Positions 1 through 5,729 of a DNA stretch of 8,697 nt are shown here, one piece after another; the stretch's first letter is position 1; each line of letters starts with the position of its first letter. The notes beneath the pieces were generated by a model. That model saw only the letters and a program-made list of their open reading frames with translations, made no database searches and had not been told where the DNA came from. Source of the stretch: Methylotenera sp. (GTDB lineage Bacteria > Pseudomonadota > Gammaproteobacteria > Burkholderiales > Methylophilaceae); contig DAIDAH010000117.1 of NCBI GenBank assembly GCA_027310735.1, forward strand, positions 1 through 8,697, in the 5' to 3' direction. The translations under genes were made by a program, and so were the position numbers.

Positions 1-140
1 TATCTACGGTTTCCGCAGGCTTAATTGTGCCGCTGGTTTGGTATGCGCCATCAGGTCTTGCGCTAGCAATGGCTGGTTACTTGGTATTTAGCTGGTTGAT
101 GTTGCGTAAAAGCAAGCTGTGGTTAAGTGCTGATAAATAA
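1..140 (+). CDS. C-terminal end of an unidentified membrane protein (partial)
   Basis: An open frame with codons starting at position 3 runs from the left edge to a TAA at 138-140, giving 45 residues. The piece is strongly hydrophobic: a stretch ending in LVWYAPSG, then a likely transmembrane helix (LALAMAGYLVFSWLML), then a basic tail with RKSK. The positive tail suggests that the C-terminus is cytoplasmic. The family cannot be named from this much sequence. It converges on hslO with 25 nt between the stop codons, and its own stop codon lies in the loop of a perfect 10-bp hairpin. That an integral membrane protein ends here is fairly sure; its function is unknown. Confidence 0.6.
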   Translation, partial: STVSAGLIVPLVWYAPSGLALAMAGYLVFSWLMLRKSKLWLSADK

Positions 141-150
141 CAGCACTTAA
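123..150. terminator. Hairpin between convergent genes, possible bidirectional terminator
   Basis: TTAAGTGCTG (123-132) and CAGCACTTAA (141-150) form a perfect 10-bp stem around an 8-nt loop, ATAAATAA, which contains the stop codon of the upstream gene. The position between convergent genes suits transcription termination in both directions. The stem has only four G/C pairs and no clear U-tract follows on either strand, so it is at best a weak intrinsic terminator. Confidence 0.4.
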
Positions 151-165
151 TTACATAGGCTTGGG

Positions 166-1086
166 TTAATGAATGTTTGAGCTGCTGGCAGCTATTGCTA
201 CTTCGGCTATTAGTAGTTGTCCTGCATCAACCTTGTCGAAAGTGTAAAGTGCGTTGCAAAAATCGCAGTTTACTTCGATATTGCCACGTTCTTCGATAAT
301 GCTGGTTATTTCTTCGTTACCTAGCATGCGCAACATATTAGCTACGCTATCCCTTGAGCAACTGCAAAAGAATTGCATAGGTCTTGGCTCAAATAGGCGA
401 ACCTCTTCTTGGTTAAATAATCGTGTGAGTAAAGTCTCTGCTGGCAAGTTTAATAATTCATCATCAGTCATAGTATTAGCTAAATAGCCTACGCGATTCC
501 AAATATCATCATCGTCAGTGTCTTGTATTTTCGTGACTTGATTCATGGTTTCTGGCAATTTTTGAATCAACATGCCTGCTGCGGACTCACCGTTACAGCA
601 CAACCAAATCTTGGTATCAATCTGTTCTGAACGGAGCATGTAGTTTTCTAGAACTTCGCTAATAGTGTTGCCTTCAAGCGCCACGATGCCCTTGTATGCT
701 TGATTGCCATCTTTAGGATCAAGTGTAATCATAAACTGCCCTTGATTGATCAGTTCAAACAAGCTTTGATCATCAGTCACACCATCACTCCATTTTGCTG
801 TGGCACGGATCTTAACGGCTGCATCGAGATCTGAGCTGCATTCAACAACAAGTAGTTTTAATAATCCTTTGCTTTGAATTTGCAACACCAATGAGCCTTT
901 CATTTTAAGTGTTGCTGAGAGTAGAGCGCTCGCTGCAATCAATTCGCCTAGCGCAGATCTCAAACCTGTAGGCATTTGCTGCTGATGTAGTGCTTGATGA
1001 AACGATTGTGTGGCATTGACAATGTTGCCACGTATTGGTGTGTTTTCAAATACAAAGCGTTGTAGTGTGTCTTGATGATTTTTCAT
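166..1086 (-). CDS. hslO: Hsp33 redox-regulated chaperone
   Basis: A cytosolic holdase chaperone of the Hsp33 family, activated when oxidation releases its zinc and forms disulfides, and protecting unfolded proteins during oxidative or bleach stress. The 306-residue length is close to the usual 290-300. The N-terminal core shows family signatures (TGLRSALGELIAA at 40-52, MKGSL near 62). The C-terminal zinc/redox switch is complete: CSC at 241-243 and CDFC at 274-277, i.e. CXC-X30-CXXC. Three further cysteines (83, 163, 164) lie in the core. An acidic stretch DTDDDD (189-194) precedes the linker region. The ATG at 1084-1086 is preceded by only a weak purine element (GAG). The gene is transcribed divergently from the iron operon, sharing a 103-bp intergenic region; whether Fur affects it is not shown by the sequence. 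Identification is secure. Confidence 0.96.
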   Translation of the reverse strand: MKNHQDTLQRFVFENTPIRGNIVNATQSFHQALHQQQMPTGLRSALGELIAASALLSATLKMKGSLVLQIQSKGLLKLLVVECSSDLDAAVKIRATAKWSDGVTDDQSLFELINQGQFMITLDPKDGNQAYKGIVALEGNTISEVLENYMLRSEQIDTKIWLCCNGESAAGMLIQKLPETMNQVTKIQDTDDDDIWNRVGYLANTMTDDELLNLPAETLLTRLFNQEEVRLFEPRPMQFFCSCSRDSVANMLRMLGNEEITSIIEERGNIEVNCDFCNALYTFDKVDAGQLLIAEVAIAASSSNIH

Positions 1087-1132
1087 ACTCGTATTTTAAC
1101 AGTTTGGAGAATAATGAAAATTAAAAAAAATG

Positions 1133-1144
1133 TTGCAATTGCAA
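1133..1144. repeat. 12-bp perfect palindrome beside the Fur box
   Basis: TTGCAATTGCAA is identical to its reverse complement. It covers the predicted -35 element and ends 2 bp before the Fur box. It could be a second operator, but such a short A/T-rich palindrome can also arise by chance. Confidence 0.4.
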
Positions 1145-1161
1145 ATAAGAATGATTATCAT
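1133..1161 (+). promoter_or_regulatory. Predicted sigma-70 promoter of the iron operon
   Basis: TTGCAA (1133-1138, four of six matches to TTGACA) and TATCAT (1156-1161, five of six matches to TATAAT) are separated by exactly 17 bp. Transcription would begin near 1168, about 22 nt before the ATG at 1190. The -10 element lies inside the Fur box, the arrangement expected for iron-dependent repression. A purine-rich ribosome binding stretch, GAAAGAG (1178-1184), follows. The spacing and the overlap make this more credible than the individual hexamers would. Confidence 0.6.
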
Positions 1162-1165
1162 TTGA
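1147..1165. promoter_or_regulatory. Fur box
   Basis: AAGAATGATTATCATTTGA matches 14 of 19 positions of the Fur consensus read as GATAATGATTATCATTATC. The core, AATGATTATCATT (1150-1162), is a perfect 6-1-6 inverted repeat. It overlaps the predicted -10 element of the cupredoxin-FTR1-porin operon, so ferric uptake regulator with bound iron should block transcription when iron is plentiful. The operon content (iron permease) supports the assignment independently. Confidence 0.85.
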
Positions 1166-1189
1166 ATATCTAATCAAGAAAGAGCTGTT

Positions 1190-1519
1190 ATGAAATATTT
1201 TAATTTGGTTTTGTTATTGCTTCCGCTTTCAATATATGCGGCTGATGCAGAGTATTCATTGGTCATTAAAGATCATAAATTTCAACCTTCAGAAATAACT
1301 GTGCCAGCGGGTAAGAAAGTCAAGTTAGTGATTGAAAATCAGGATGCAACGCCAGAAGAGTTTGATAGTTATGAGTTAAGCAGAGAGAAACTTATCGCTG
1401 GACACAGCAAAGCCACCGTATATATCGGACCACTTAAAGTTGGCAAATATGCGTTTATTGGCGAGTTCAATGAAGCTACAGCAAAAGGTAGCGTTGTGGT
1501 GCAAGACAGCGCGCAATAG
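1190..1519 (+). CDS. Periplasmic cupredoxin-fold protein of an FTR1 iron uptake system
   Basis: A 109-residue exported protein with an N-terminal signal peptide (hydrophobic core about residues 4-16, likely cleavage in IYAADA, near 17-20). The mature part resembles the cupredoxin-like domain of FtrB and EfeO partners of FTR1 permeases: FQPSEITVPAG (31-41), PEEFDSYELSREK (55-67), then IGPLKVGKYAFIGEF (79-93). Family members are thought to bind and/or oxidise iron in the periplasm and pass it to the permease. There is no cysteine and no methionine beyond the start, so a classical type 1 copper site is absent. The acidic run around 56-66 and His29 and His72 are candidate metal ligands (inference). 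It is the first gene behind the Fur-controlled promoter; its stop codon overlaps the ribosome binding site of the permease gene (GGAG, 1519-1522). Confidence 0.85.
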   Translation: MKYFNLVLLLLPLSIYAADAEYSLVIKDHKFQPSEITVPAGKKVKLVIENQDATPEEFDSYELSREKLIAGHSKATVYIGPLKVGKYAFIGEFNEATAKGSVVVQDSAQ

Positions 1520-1530
1520 GAGATATTCCC

Positions 1531-2349
1531 ATGTTTGGTACAGTCATTATTGTTTTTAGAGAAGTTTTAGAGGCCGCGATTCTGATTGGCATTATCACTG
1601 CTGCTACACGAAGCGTACCAAATAGCCGTCATTGGATGGCTGCTGGTGTTTTAGTGGGCTTGATCGGTTCTGCTATGGTTGCAGCTTTTACGCAAGAAAT
1701 AGGAGCATTAGCTAGTGGTGTTGGTCAAGAGTTATTTAACGCTATTGTGCTTGGTGTAGCGGTATTGATGCTGGCTTGGCACAACATCTGGATGGCATCG
1801 CATGGTGCTACTTTAGCCGCCAATGCACGTTCACTTGGAAGTGATATTCGTGATGGACGCAGTGAGTGTTCAGCGTTGATGCTGGTGGTTGCATTAGCTG
1901 TGTTAAGGGAGGGGGCTGAAACGGTGTTGTTTCTGTATGGCATAGCCGCTTCAGAAGTTGGTGGGCAATCATCAATAGCACTAGGTGGTCTATTTGGTCT
2001 GGTACTGGGTGTTGGTGTTGGCTATACGATTTACGCTGGGTTGCTACGCGTGCCAATGCGTTGGTTCTTTACTGCGACCAGTATTTTAGTGCTGTTATTA
2101 GCGGCAGGCATGGCTTCGCAAGCTGCACATTACTTAATCCAGGCTGATTTGTTGCCAAGCCTTTATGCGCCGCTATGGGATACCTCCGTAATCTTGCCAG
2201 AAAATGGTGTGATTGGCATGTTGCTACATAGCTTGATTGGATATGACTCTCGCCCAGCTGCTATGCAGATTGTATTTTATGTGTTGGTGCTAATTACCGT
2301 CAGTGCAGGCATGAAGTTGGCAAGACGCAAACCAAAAAAGCCCATTTAA
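1531..2349 (+). CDS. FTR1-family high-affinity iron permease (EfeU/FtrC type)
   Basis: An inner-membrane permease of the oxidase-dependent iron transporter family. At 272 residues it is close to E. coli EfeU (about 276). Both hallmark iron-binding REXXE motifs are present, each in a hydrophobic segment: REVLE (10-14) in the first helix and REGAE (126-130) in the fourth. Roughly seven transmembrane segments can be read (about 2-24, 36-54, 68-86, 115-138, 148-170, 178-198, 245-263), followed by a basic cytoplasmic tail (ARRKPKKP). The start codon follows GGAG with 8 nt spacing, and the gap to the preceding gene is 11 nt, so the two are co-transcribed. The neighbouring cupredoxin resembles FtrB, but the usual P19 iron-binding protein, FtrD ferredoxin-like protein and EfeB peroxidase are not in the operon. 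Identity as an FTR1 permease is secure; the exact subtype is not. Confidence 0.93.
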   Translation: MFGTVIIVFREVLEAAILIGIITAATRSVPNSRHWMAAGVLVGLIGSAMVAAFTQEIGALASGVGQELFNAIVLGVAVLMLAWHNIWMASHGATLAANARSLGSDIRDGRSECSALMLVVALAVLREGAETVLFLYGIAASEVGGQSSIALGGLFGLVLGVGVGYTIYAGLLRVPMRWFFTATSILVLLLAAGMASQAAHYLIQADLLPSLYAPLWDTSVILPENGVIGMLLHSLIGYDSRPAAMQIVFYVLVLITVSAGMKLARRKPKKPI

Positions 2350-2378
2350 TTTTATAAATTGTTAAAAGGAAGTTATAT

Positions 2379-3140
2379 ATGAAATATAGATTGCGAATAG
2401 CGTTTTTATGCCTAGGTGCCATAAGTGCTAATGCATTAAATTCAAATGTCGCTGTTGCTGGTCCTGCTGATTATGTCTATACACCGACAGTGGAAAAAGG
2501 TGAGCGGGAAATAGATTTTAAATATGGTACTGCAAAGCAACAAGATGGCACGACCAATCATGTGACTAGTTTAGGTTTTGGATATGGCGCGACAGAGTCA
2601 TGGTTTACGGAGTTATATTTGAAGCGGGAGAGCGGCTCTGGATCTGGCTTATCTATTGCTGAGTGGGAGAATAAATTTCAGCTTACAGAAACAGGAAAGT
2701 ATCCGGTAGATGTTGGTTTTATTGTTGAGTTTGAGGCGCCGTTAAGTAATCGTAATGATCCTTATGAGCTTAAGGTCGGCCCATTGTTTCAAACTGACTT
2801 TGGTAAGTTACAGTTAAATGGCAATGTATTGGTTGAGCGTAAGTTTGGGCATCATAATGATGGTGATGATCCATATATCAGCGAGATGGGGTATCAGTTG
2901 CAAGCCAAGTATCGTTTGAAACAAGAGCTAGAGTTTGGTGTGCAGGCTATGGGGGAAGTTGGGCAGTGGGATAACTGGAGCTCAACCAGCAATCAAAACC
3001 ACCGTATGGGGCCTGCTGTTTTTGGTAAGCTTGGTCTTGGCAATGGACAAGCGATTAAATATAACGCTGCTTGGTTATTCGGCATAAGTAATGTCGCTCC
3101 GGATAATACCTTCAGAATGCAGGCTGAATACGAGTTTTAA
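2379..3140 (+). CDS. Outer-membrane beta-barrel protein, third gene of the iron operon
   Basis: A 253-residue exported protein. A signal peptide is clear: basic start (KYRLR), hydrophobic core to about residue 20, and an AVA|GPADY cleavage site after residue 27. The mature part alternates polar and hydrophobic residues in amphipathic strands (IDFKYGTA, VTSLGFGYGA, WFTELYLKRE, LQLNGNVLVERKFG, YQLQAKYRLK) separated by Gly/Asn/Asp-rich turns. It ends in FRMQAEYEF: terminal Phe, Tyr at -3 and hydrophobic residues at -5 and -7, the usual BAM insertion signal. It follows the permease by 29 nt with a good ribosome binding site (AAGGAAG, 2366-2372), so it belongs to the same Fur-regulated unit. No TonB box or plug domain is visible and it is far too small for a TonB-dependent receptor. 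A pore or accessory role in iron entry is inferred from context only; the family was not recognised. Confidence 0.8.
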   Translation: MKYRLRIAFLCLGAISANALNSNVAVAGPADYVYTPTVEKGEREIDFKYGTAKQQDGTTNHVTSLGFGYGATESWFTELYLKRESGSGSGLSIAEWENKFQLTETGKYPVDVGFIVEFEAPLSNRNDPYELKVGPLFQTDFGKLQLNGNVLVERKFGHHNDGDDPYISEMGYQLQAKYRLKQELEFGVQAMGEVGQWDNWSSTSNQNHRMGPAVFGKLGLGNGQAIKYNAAWLFGISNVAPDNTFRMQAEYEF

Positions 3141-3177
3141 TCACATACGATTATGTTTAAAATGGAATATCCACCGA

Positions 3178-3224
3178 CTACTTTAAGTTTATTTTGGTCT
3201 CATCTAAATAGACTAAAAAAGTAG
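3178..3224. terminator. Possible bidirectional terminator structure between convergent genes
   Basis: Between the barrel gene (ends 3140) and the DUF3301 gene (ends 3228), TTTGGTCT (3193-3200) pairs with AGACTAAA (3210-3217) through an 8-bp stem with one G-U pair and a 9-nt loop. An outer pair, CTACTTT (3178-3184) with AAAGTAG (3218-3224), can close a larger structure. The convergent setting favours a terminator role, but there is no proper U-tract in either direction. Confidence 0.3.
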
Positions 3225-3227
3225 GGC

Positions 3228-3530
3228 TTATTGCAAGTAAGGTGGGATATGCCAAGTGCCTAGTTGGTTACCAAGTAACATTAGGTGGCAATGTAAGCGA
3301 TCTGCACCATTGGCGCTAACATCAAACTCATAAGTGCGTAAAAGCTGTACGTGACCACGACGATTCCGAGCGAGCCAGATTCTGCTACAGGCCACTGTTT
3401 CATCAAGTAGTTGCAGGTTAAAGCGTGATGCTAATTCACTTCCTAATACAATGGCTCTTTCTCGTTTTGTTAGGCTGTCCAACCAGAACCAAGCAAGTGC
3501 AATTAATATAAATAGTAATATAAGCTCCAT
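3228..3530 (-). CDS. DUF3301 small membrane-anchored protein
   Basis: A 100-residue protein matching my memory of the DUF3301 family of uncharacterised proteobacterial proteins. The N-terminus is a single transmembrane segment (about 2-17, ILLFILIALAWFWLDS), followed by a cytoplasmic-looking region with RERAIVLGSELASRF, LLDETVA (41-47), RNRRGHVQLLRTYEFD (56-70) and LLGNQLGTWHIP near the end. The biochemical function is unknown. Its ATG (3528-3530) lies 2 nt beyond the pilU stop codon and there is no strong ribosome binding site at normal distance, so translation is probably coupled to pilU. This places it in the same transcript as the pilus retraction motor; a functional link is an inference. 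Confidence 0.8.
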   Translation of the reverse strand: MELILLFILIALAWFWLDSLTKRERAIVLGSELASRFNLQLLDETVACSRIWLARNRRGHVQLLRTYEFDVSANGADRLHCHLMLLGNQLGTWHIPPYLQ

Positions 3531-3532
3531 AG

Positions 3533-4714
3533 TTAAAATGCGACCTTAATATCTTCGGCATCGTTTTCTTCAGGCTCGTCTTCATGCAGTGATAAGCTAT
3601 CAGCATTGGATGAACTTACTTTCACTCCGGCATTCTTTCCATGTAACTTGAAGCGTAGTCGTAATTCGTTAATAGAGTCGGCATTGCGCAAGGCGTCTTC
3701 TTGAGAGATGCGGCCATCCTCAGCAAGTCGGAATAAGGCTTGATCAAAAGTCTGCATGCCAAGCTCAACCGATTTGGACATGGCTTCTTTTACCATATTG
3801 GTCTCACCTTTTAGAATCAGGTCAGATACCAGTGGCGAATTGAGCAATATTTCAATTGCAGCGCAGCGACCACCACTCGTTTTTGTCACAAGGCGTTGGG
3901 CAATAAATGCGCGTAAATTCAAAGACAAATCCATGTGTAATTGGGCGTGGCGTTCTTCAGGAAAGAAGTTAATAATACGGTCAAGCGCTTGGTTTGAGCT
4001 ATTAGCGTGTAAAGTTGCCATGCAAAGGTGACCGGTTTCAGCAAAAGCCATCGCAAACTCCATGGTTTCTCTATCACGGATTTCACCAATTAATATTACA
4101 TCCGGTGCTTGGCGTAATGTGTTTTTAAGTGCGTTGAACCAGCCATTTGTATCGCGTCCAACTTCTCTGTGCGTAATTAAACAGTTTTTACTTGGATGCA
4201 CATATTCAACGGGGTCCTCAACGGTAATAATGTGGCCATAGCTATGCTCATTACGGTAATCAATCAGTGCTGCCAATGTCGTTGATTTTCCCGAGCCTGT
4301 TCCGCCAACTAGAATCACCAAGCCTCGTTTCGTCATCATCACGTCTTTAAGTACCTCGGGCAGTCCAAGGTCATCAAACTGTGGAATTTTGGTGGTAATG
4401 GTACGTAGTACCATGCCTACTTTTTCTTGCTGCATGAAAACATTTACTCGGAAACGTCCGATTTCTTTAGGCCAAATTGCGAAGTTGCATTCTTTTTCTA
4501 TGGCAAATTCCGCTTGTTGTTTTTCATTCATTAGCGCATTGGCAAAGGCTTTGGTGTACTCCCCTGTTAGCTTTTGTTGTGTCACTGGAGTCATTTTTCC
4601 GTCAATTTTCATTGCGGCAGGGAAGTCAGCTGAAATAAATAAATCTGAGGCCTTTTTGTCTAACATGCCACGTAAAAGGCTGTGCATGTAATTCAGTGCT
4701 TGCTCATTCTTCAT
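3533..4714 (-). CDS. pilU: PilU, type IV pilus retraction ATPase
   Basis: A hexameric cytoplasmic ATPase of the PilT/PilU family that assists PilT in pilus retraction and twitching motility. The 393-residue protein has the N-terminal PAS-like half (KKASDLFISADFPAAMKIDGK, within 20-40; EIGRFRVNVFMQ, 84-95) and the RecA-like half: Walker A GGTGSGKST (137-145), Asp box with VEDPVE (165-170), Walker B DVILIGEIRD (205-214) and His box ETGHLCMATLHANS (226-239). Segments such as HREVGRD, LKNTLRQAPDV and NQALDRIINFFPEER are characteristic of PilU rather than PilT. The C-terminus carries an acidic, serine-rich tail (about 365-390). The ATG at 4712-4714 follows GGAG by 7 nt. The gene is first in its transcript and is not preceded by pilT, the usual partner, which must lie elsewhere if present. 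Identification is very secure. Confidence 0.95.
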   Translation of the reverse strand: MKNEQALNYMHSLLRGMLDKKASDLFISADFPAAMKIDGKMTPVTQQKLTGEYTKAFANALMNEKQQAEFAIEKECNFAIWPKEIGRFRVNVFMQQEKVGMVLRTITTKIPQFDDLGLPEVLKDVMMTKRGLVILVGGTGSGKSTTLAALIDYRNEHSYGHIITVEDPVEYVHPSKNCLITHREVGRDTNGWFNALKNTLRQAPDVILIGEIRDRETMEFAMAFAETGHLCMATLHANSSNQALDRIINFFPEERHAQLHMDLSLNLRAFIAQRLVTKTSGGRCAAIEILLNSPLVSDLILKGETNMVKEAMSKSVELGMQTFDQALFRLAEDGRISQEDALRNADSINELRLRFKLHGKNAGVKVSSSNADSLSLHEDEPEENDAEDIKVAF

Positions 4715-4816
4715 TCAAAAACTCCGTCTGTTGTACATTGTTATAGCGTGGTAATTGCTTTTATTGCTATCAATGCTTTAATTAATTTTTATTTATGTTG
4801 AATTGTAAGCTAAACA

Positions 4817-4831
4817 ATCTGATTATCAGAT
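4817..4831. promoter_or_regulatory. 15-bp perfect palindrome in the divergent promoter region
   Basis: ATCTGATTATCAGAT is a perfect 7-1-7 inverted repeat in the 153-bp A/T-rich space between divergent pilU and the gene at 4868. It lies 37 bp upstream of the latter's ATG and directly before a TATAGT hexamer (4831-4836) that could be a -10 element. This is a good position for a dimeric repressor operator. It shares only the central GATTATC with the Fur consensus (about 10 of 19), so it is probably not a Fur site. On the minus strand a TATAAC (4740-4745) is a weak -10 candidate for pilU. Confidence 0.4.
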
Positions 4832-4867
4832 ATAGTTTTAGTAGTCACTAGGATTAATAATTACTCG

Positions 4868-5572
4868 ATGAATCAAATGCGTGAAAAAGCAGCCATCAAT
4901 GCCTATTTAAAACTCTTGCAAGCAAAAGGTGCGAGTAGTTCAGTGTTATACAAGCGCTCATTATTTTTAGATAAATTAAATTTAGCATTGGCTGATAAGG
5001 TGCTTGACGGCAATGAATACCGAGAGGTAATAGAGCTTGTGATGGATACAATTCCAGCTGATGATTGGCATGAAAATTTAACGGCAGCACGTGAGTTTTA
5101 CCCATTCTGGCTTGAAAATATTAAAGCGATTGCTGTCATAAATTTAAATCCAGGCTTTGAAGTTAAGCCAACTGCTTGGAGACCGGAACAGGTTGCACTT
5201 AAGGATCTGTGGAGCAGTCTGGATTCTGAGCGATTTGACACTTCAGAGAGTTGGCCATTAAAGGCTTATGCGCAGGCATTGCGATTTGAAGGTGCTGATA
5301 TGGCGCTAGTTGAGACGCGCACTAAGCTTGCAAAAATTATACTCATACGCCTTAGAGGCGCACCTGAGCAAAATAATAAATCTTATCGAACTGCAGTTGA
5401 TCTAACTTTACCGCTATTTAACATTAAGCATAACCGAAGTTTGTTTTTGGTAGTGGTGCGTGAGTTTTATTATTTCTGGACAGGAAATCCTGATGCAGTC
5501 AATATGGTGCTCAAGGATGATAAAGGTAATTTATTGCATCATTTCTTGGTAGACAATCCAAGCCTGCGTTAA
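4868..5572 (+). CDS. Conserved-looking hypothetical protein with internal duplication
   Basis: A 234-residue soluble protein that I do not recognise. It has no signal peptide, no membrane segment and no cysteine; aromatic and charged residues and predicted helices dominate. Two parts resemble each other: residues 20-35 and 75-88 (KGA..., YKRSLFL, AREFYPFWLENIKAI) against 163-180 and 187-211 (RGA..., SYRTAVDL, RSLFL, VREFYYFWTGNPDAV). The REFYxFW signature is the clearest shared element, so the protein may be two copies of one helical domain. The ATG at 4868 has only a distant AGGA (4850-4853); the in-frame ATG at 4877 is an alternative start. It is divergent from pilU and 157 bp upstream of amtB, from which it is separated by NtrC/sigma-54 control elements, so it is probably transcribed alone. 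Codon use looks native. Confidence 0.75.
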   Translation: MNQMREKAAINAYLKLLQAKGASSSVLYKRSLFLDKLNLALADKVLDGNEYREVIELVMDTIPADDWHENLTAAREFYPFWLENIKAIAVINLNPGFEVKPTAWRPEQVALKDLWSSLDSERFDTSESWPLKAYAQALRFEGADMALVETRTKLAKIILIRLRGAPEQNNKSYRTAVDLTLPLFNIKHNRSLFLVVVREFYYFWTGNPDAVNMVLKDDKGNLLHHFLVDNPSLR

Positions 5573-5578
5573 CGAAAA

Positions 5579-5595
5579 TGCACAACATAAGTGCA
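5579..5595. promoter_or_regulatory. NtrC-type enhancer dyad, upstream site
   Basis: TGCACAACATAAGTGCA has the exact TGCAC-N7-GTGCA layout of the enterobacterial NtrC binding consensus (17 bp). It begins 7 nt after the stop codon of the upstream gene, and its centre (5587) lies about 117 bp before the predicted amtB transcription start. Together with the second dyad and a sigma-54 promoter it indicates nitrogen-limitation control of the ammonium transporter. Confidence 0.75.
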
Positions 5596-5608
5596 ATGCA
5601 CTTATGTT
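5584..5608. repeat. 11-bp perfect inverted repeat with 3-nt spacer
   Basis: AACATAAGTGC (5584-5594) and GCACTTATGTT (5598-5608) are perfect complements separated by AAT. The structure begins 12 nt after the stop codon of the gene at 4868-5572, where a terminator would be expected, but no U-tract follows. It overlaps the upstream NtrC dyad and also joins it to a further TGCAC half-site (5597-5601), so DNA-level protein binding is the simpler explanation. Confidence 0.6.
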
Positions 5609-5625
5609 GGCACTAATGTTGTGCG
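5609..5625. promoter_or_regulatory. NtrC-type enhancer dyad, downstream site
   Basis: GGCACTAATGTTGTGCG keeps GCAC-N7-GTGC with both outermost bases deviating, so 8 of 10 conserved positions match. Its centre (5617) is exactly 30 bp from that of the first dyad, about three helical turns, placing both on the same DNA face as in paired NtrC enhancers that bind cooperatively. It lies about 87 bp before the predicted start of transcription. Confidence 0.6.
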
Positions 5626-5676
5626 AATTAGTGTTGCTATCATTTTAATATATGTTATAGAACAATCGGTTACGTG

Positions 5677-5694
5677 TTGGCGTAATATTTGCTT
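5677..5694 (+). promoter_or_regulatory. Sigma-54 (RpoN) promoter of amtB
   Basis: TTGGCGTAATATTTGCTT contains the -24 GG (5679-5680) and the -12 GC (5691-5692) with exactly 10 bp between them, and both flanking elements (TTGGC, TTGCT) match the consensus YTGGCACG-N4-TTGCW well. Transcription should start near 5704, leaving a leader of about 26 nt before the ATG at 5730. The promoter is downstream of two NtrC-type dyads, as required for an activator-dependent sigma-54 gene. Confidence 0.85.
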
Positions 5695-5729
5695 AAATCC
5701 CGGGGTTAAAATTTTTTGGAATTAAGGAA

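Noticed and set aside
254..487. Plus-strand open frame inside hslO
   Set aside because: It is antisense to the conserved zinc-switch domain of Hsp33, with no supporting translation signals.
4815..4833. Fur box candidate around the palindrome upstream of the 4868 gene
   Set aside because: Only the central GATTATC and a few other positions agree with the Fur consensus (about 10 of 19), clearly weaker than the site at 1147-1165.
5608..5625. A second sigma-54-like element, TTGGCAC-N5-TTGTG
   Set aside because: The -12 position reads GT instead of the nearly invariant GC when GG and -12 are spaced correctly. The same bases are better explained as an NtrC dyad, and the match at 5677-5694 is superior and better placed.
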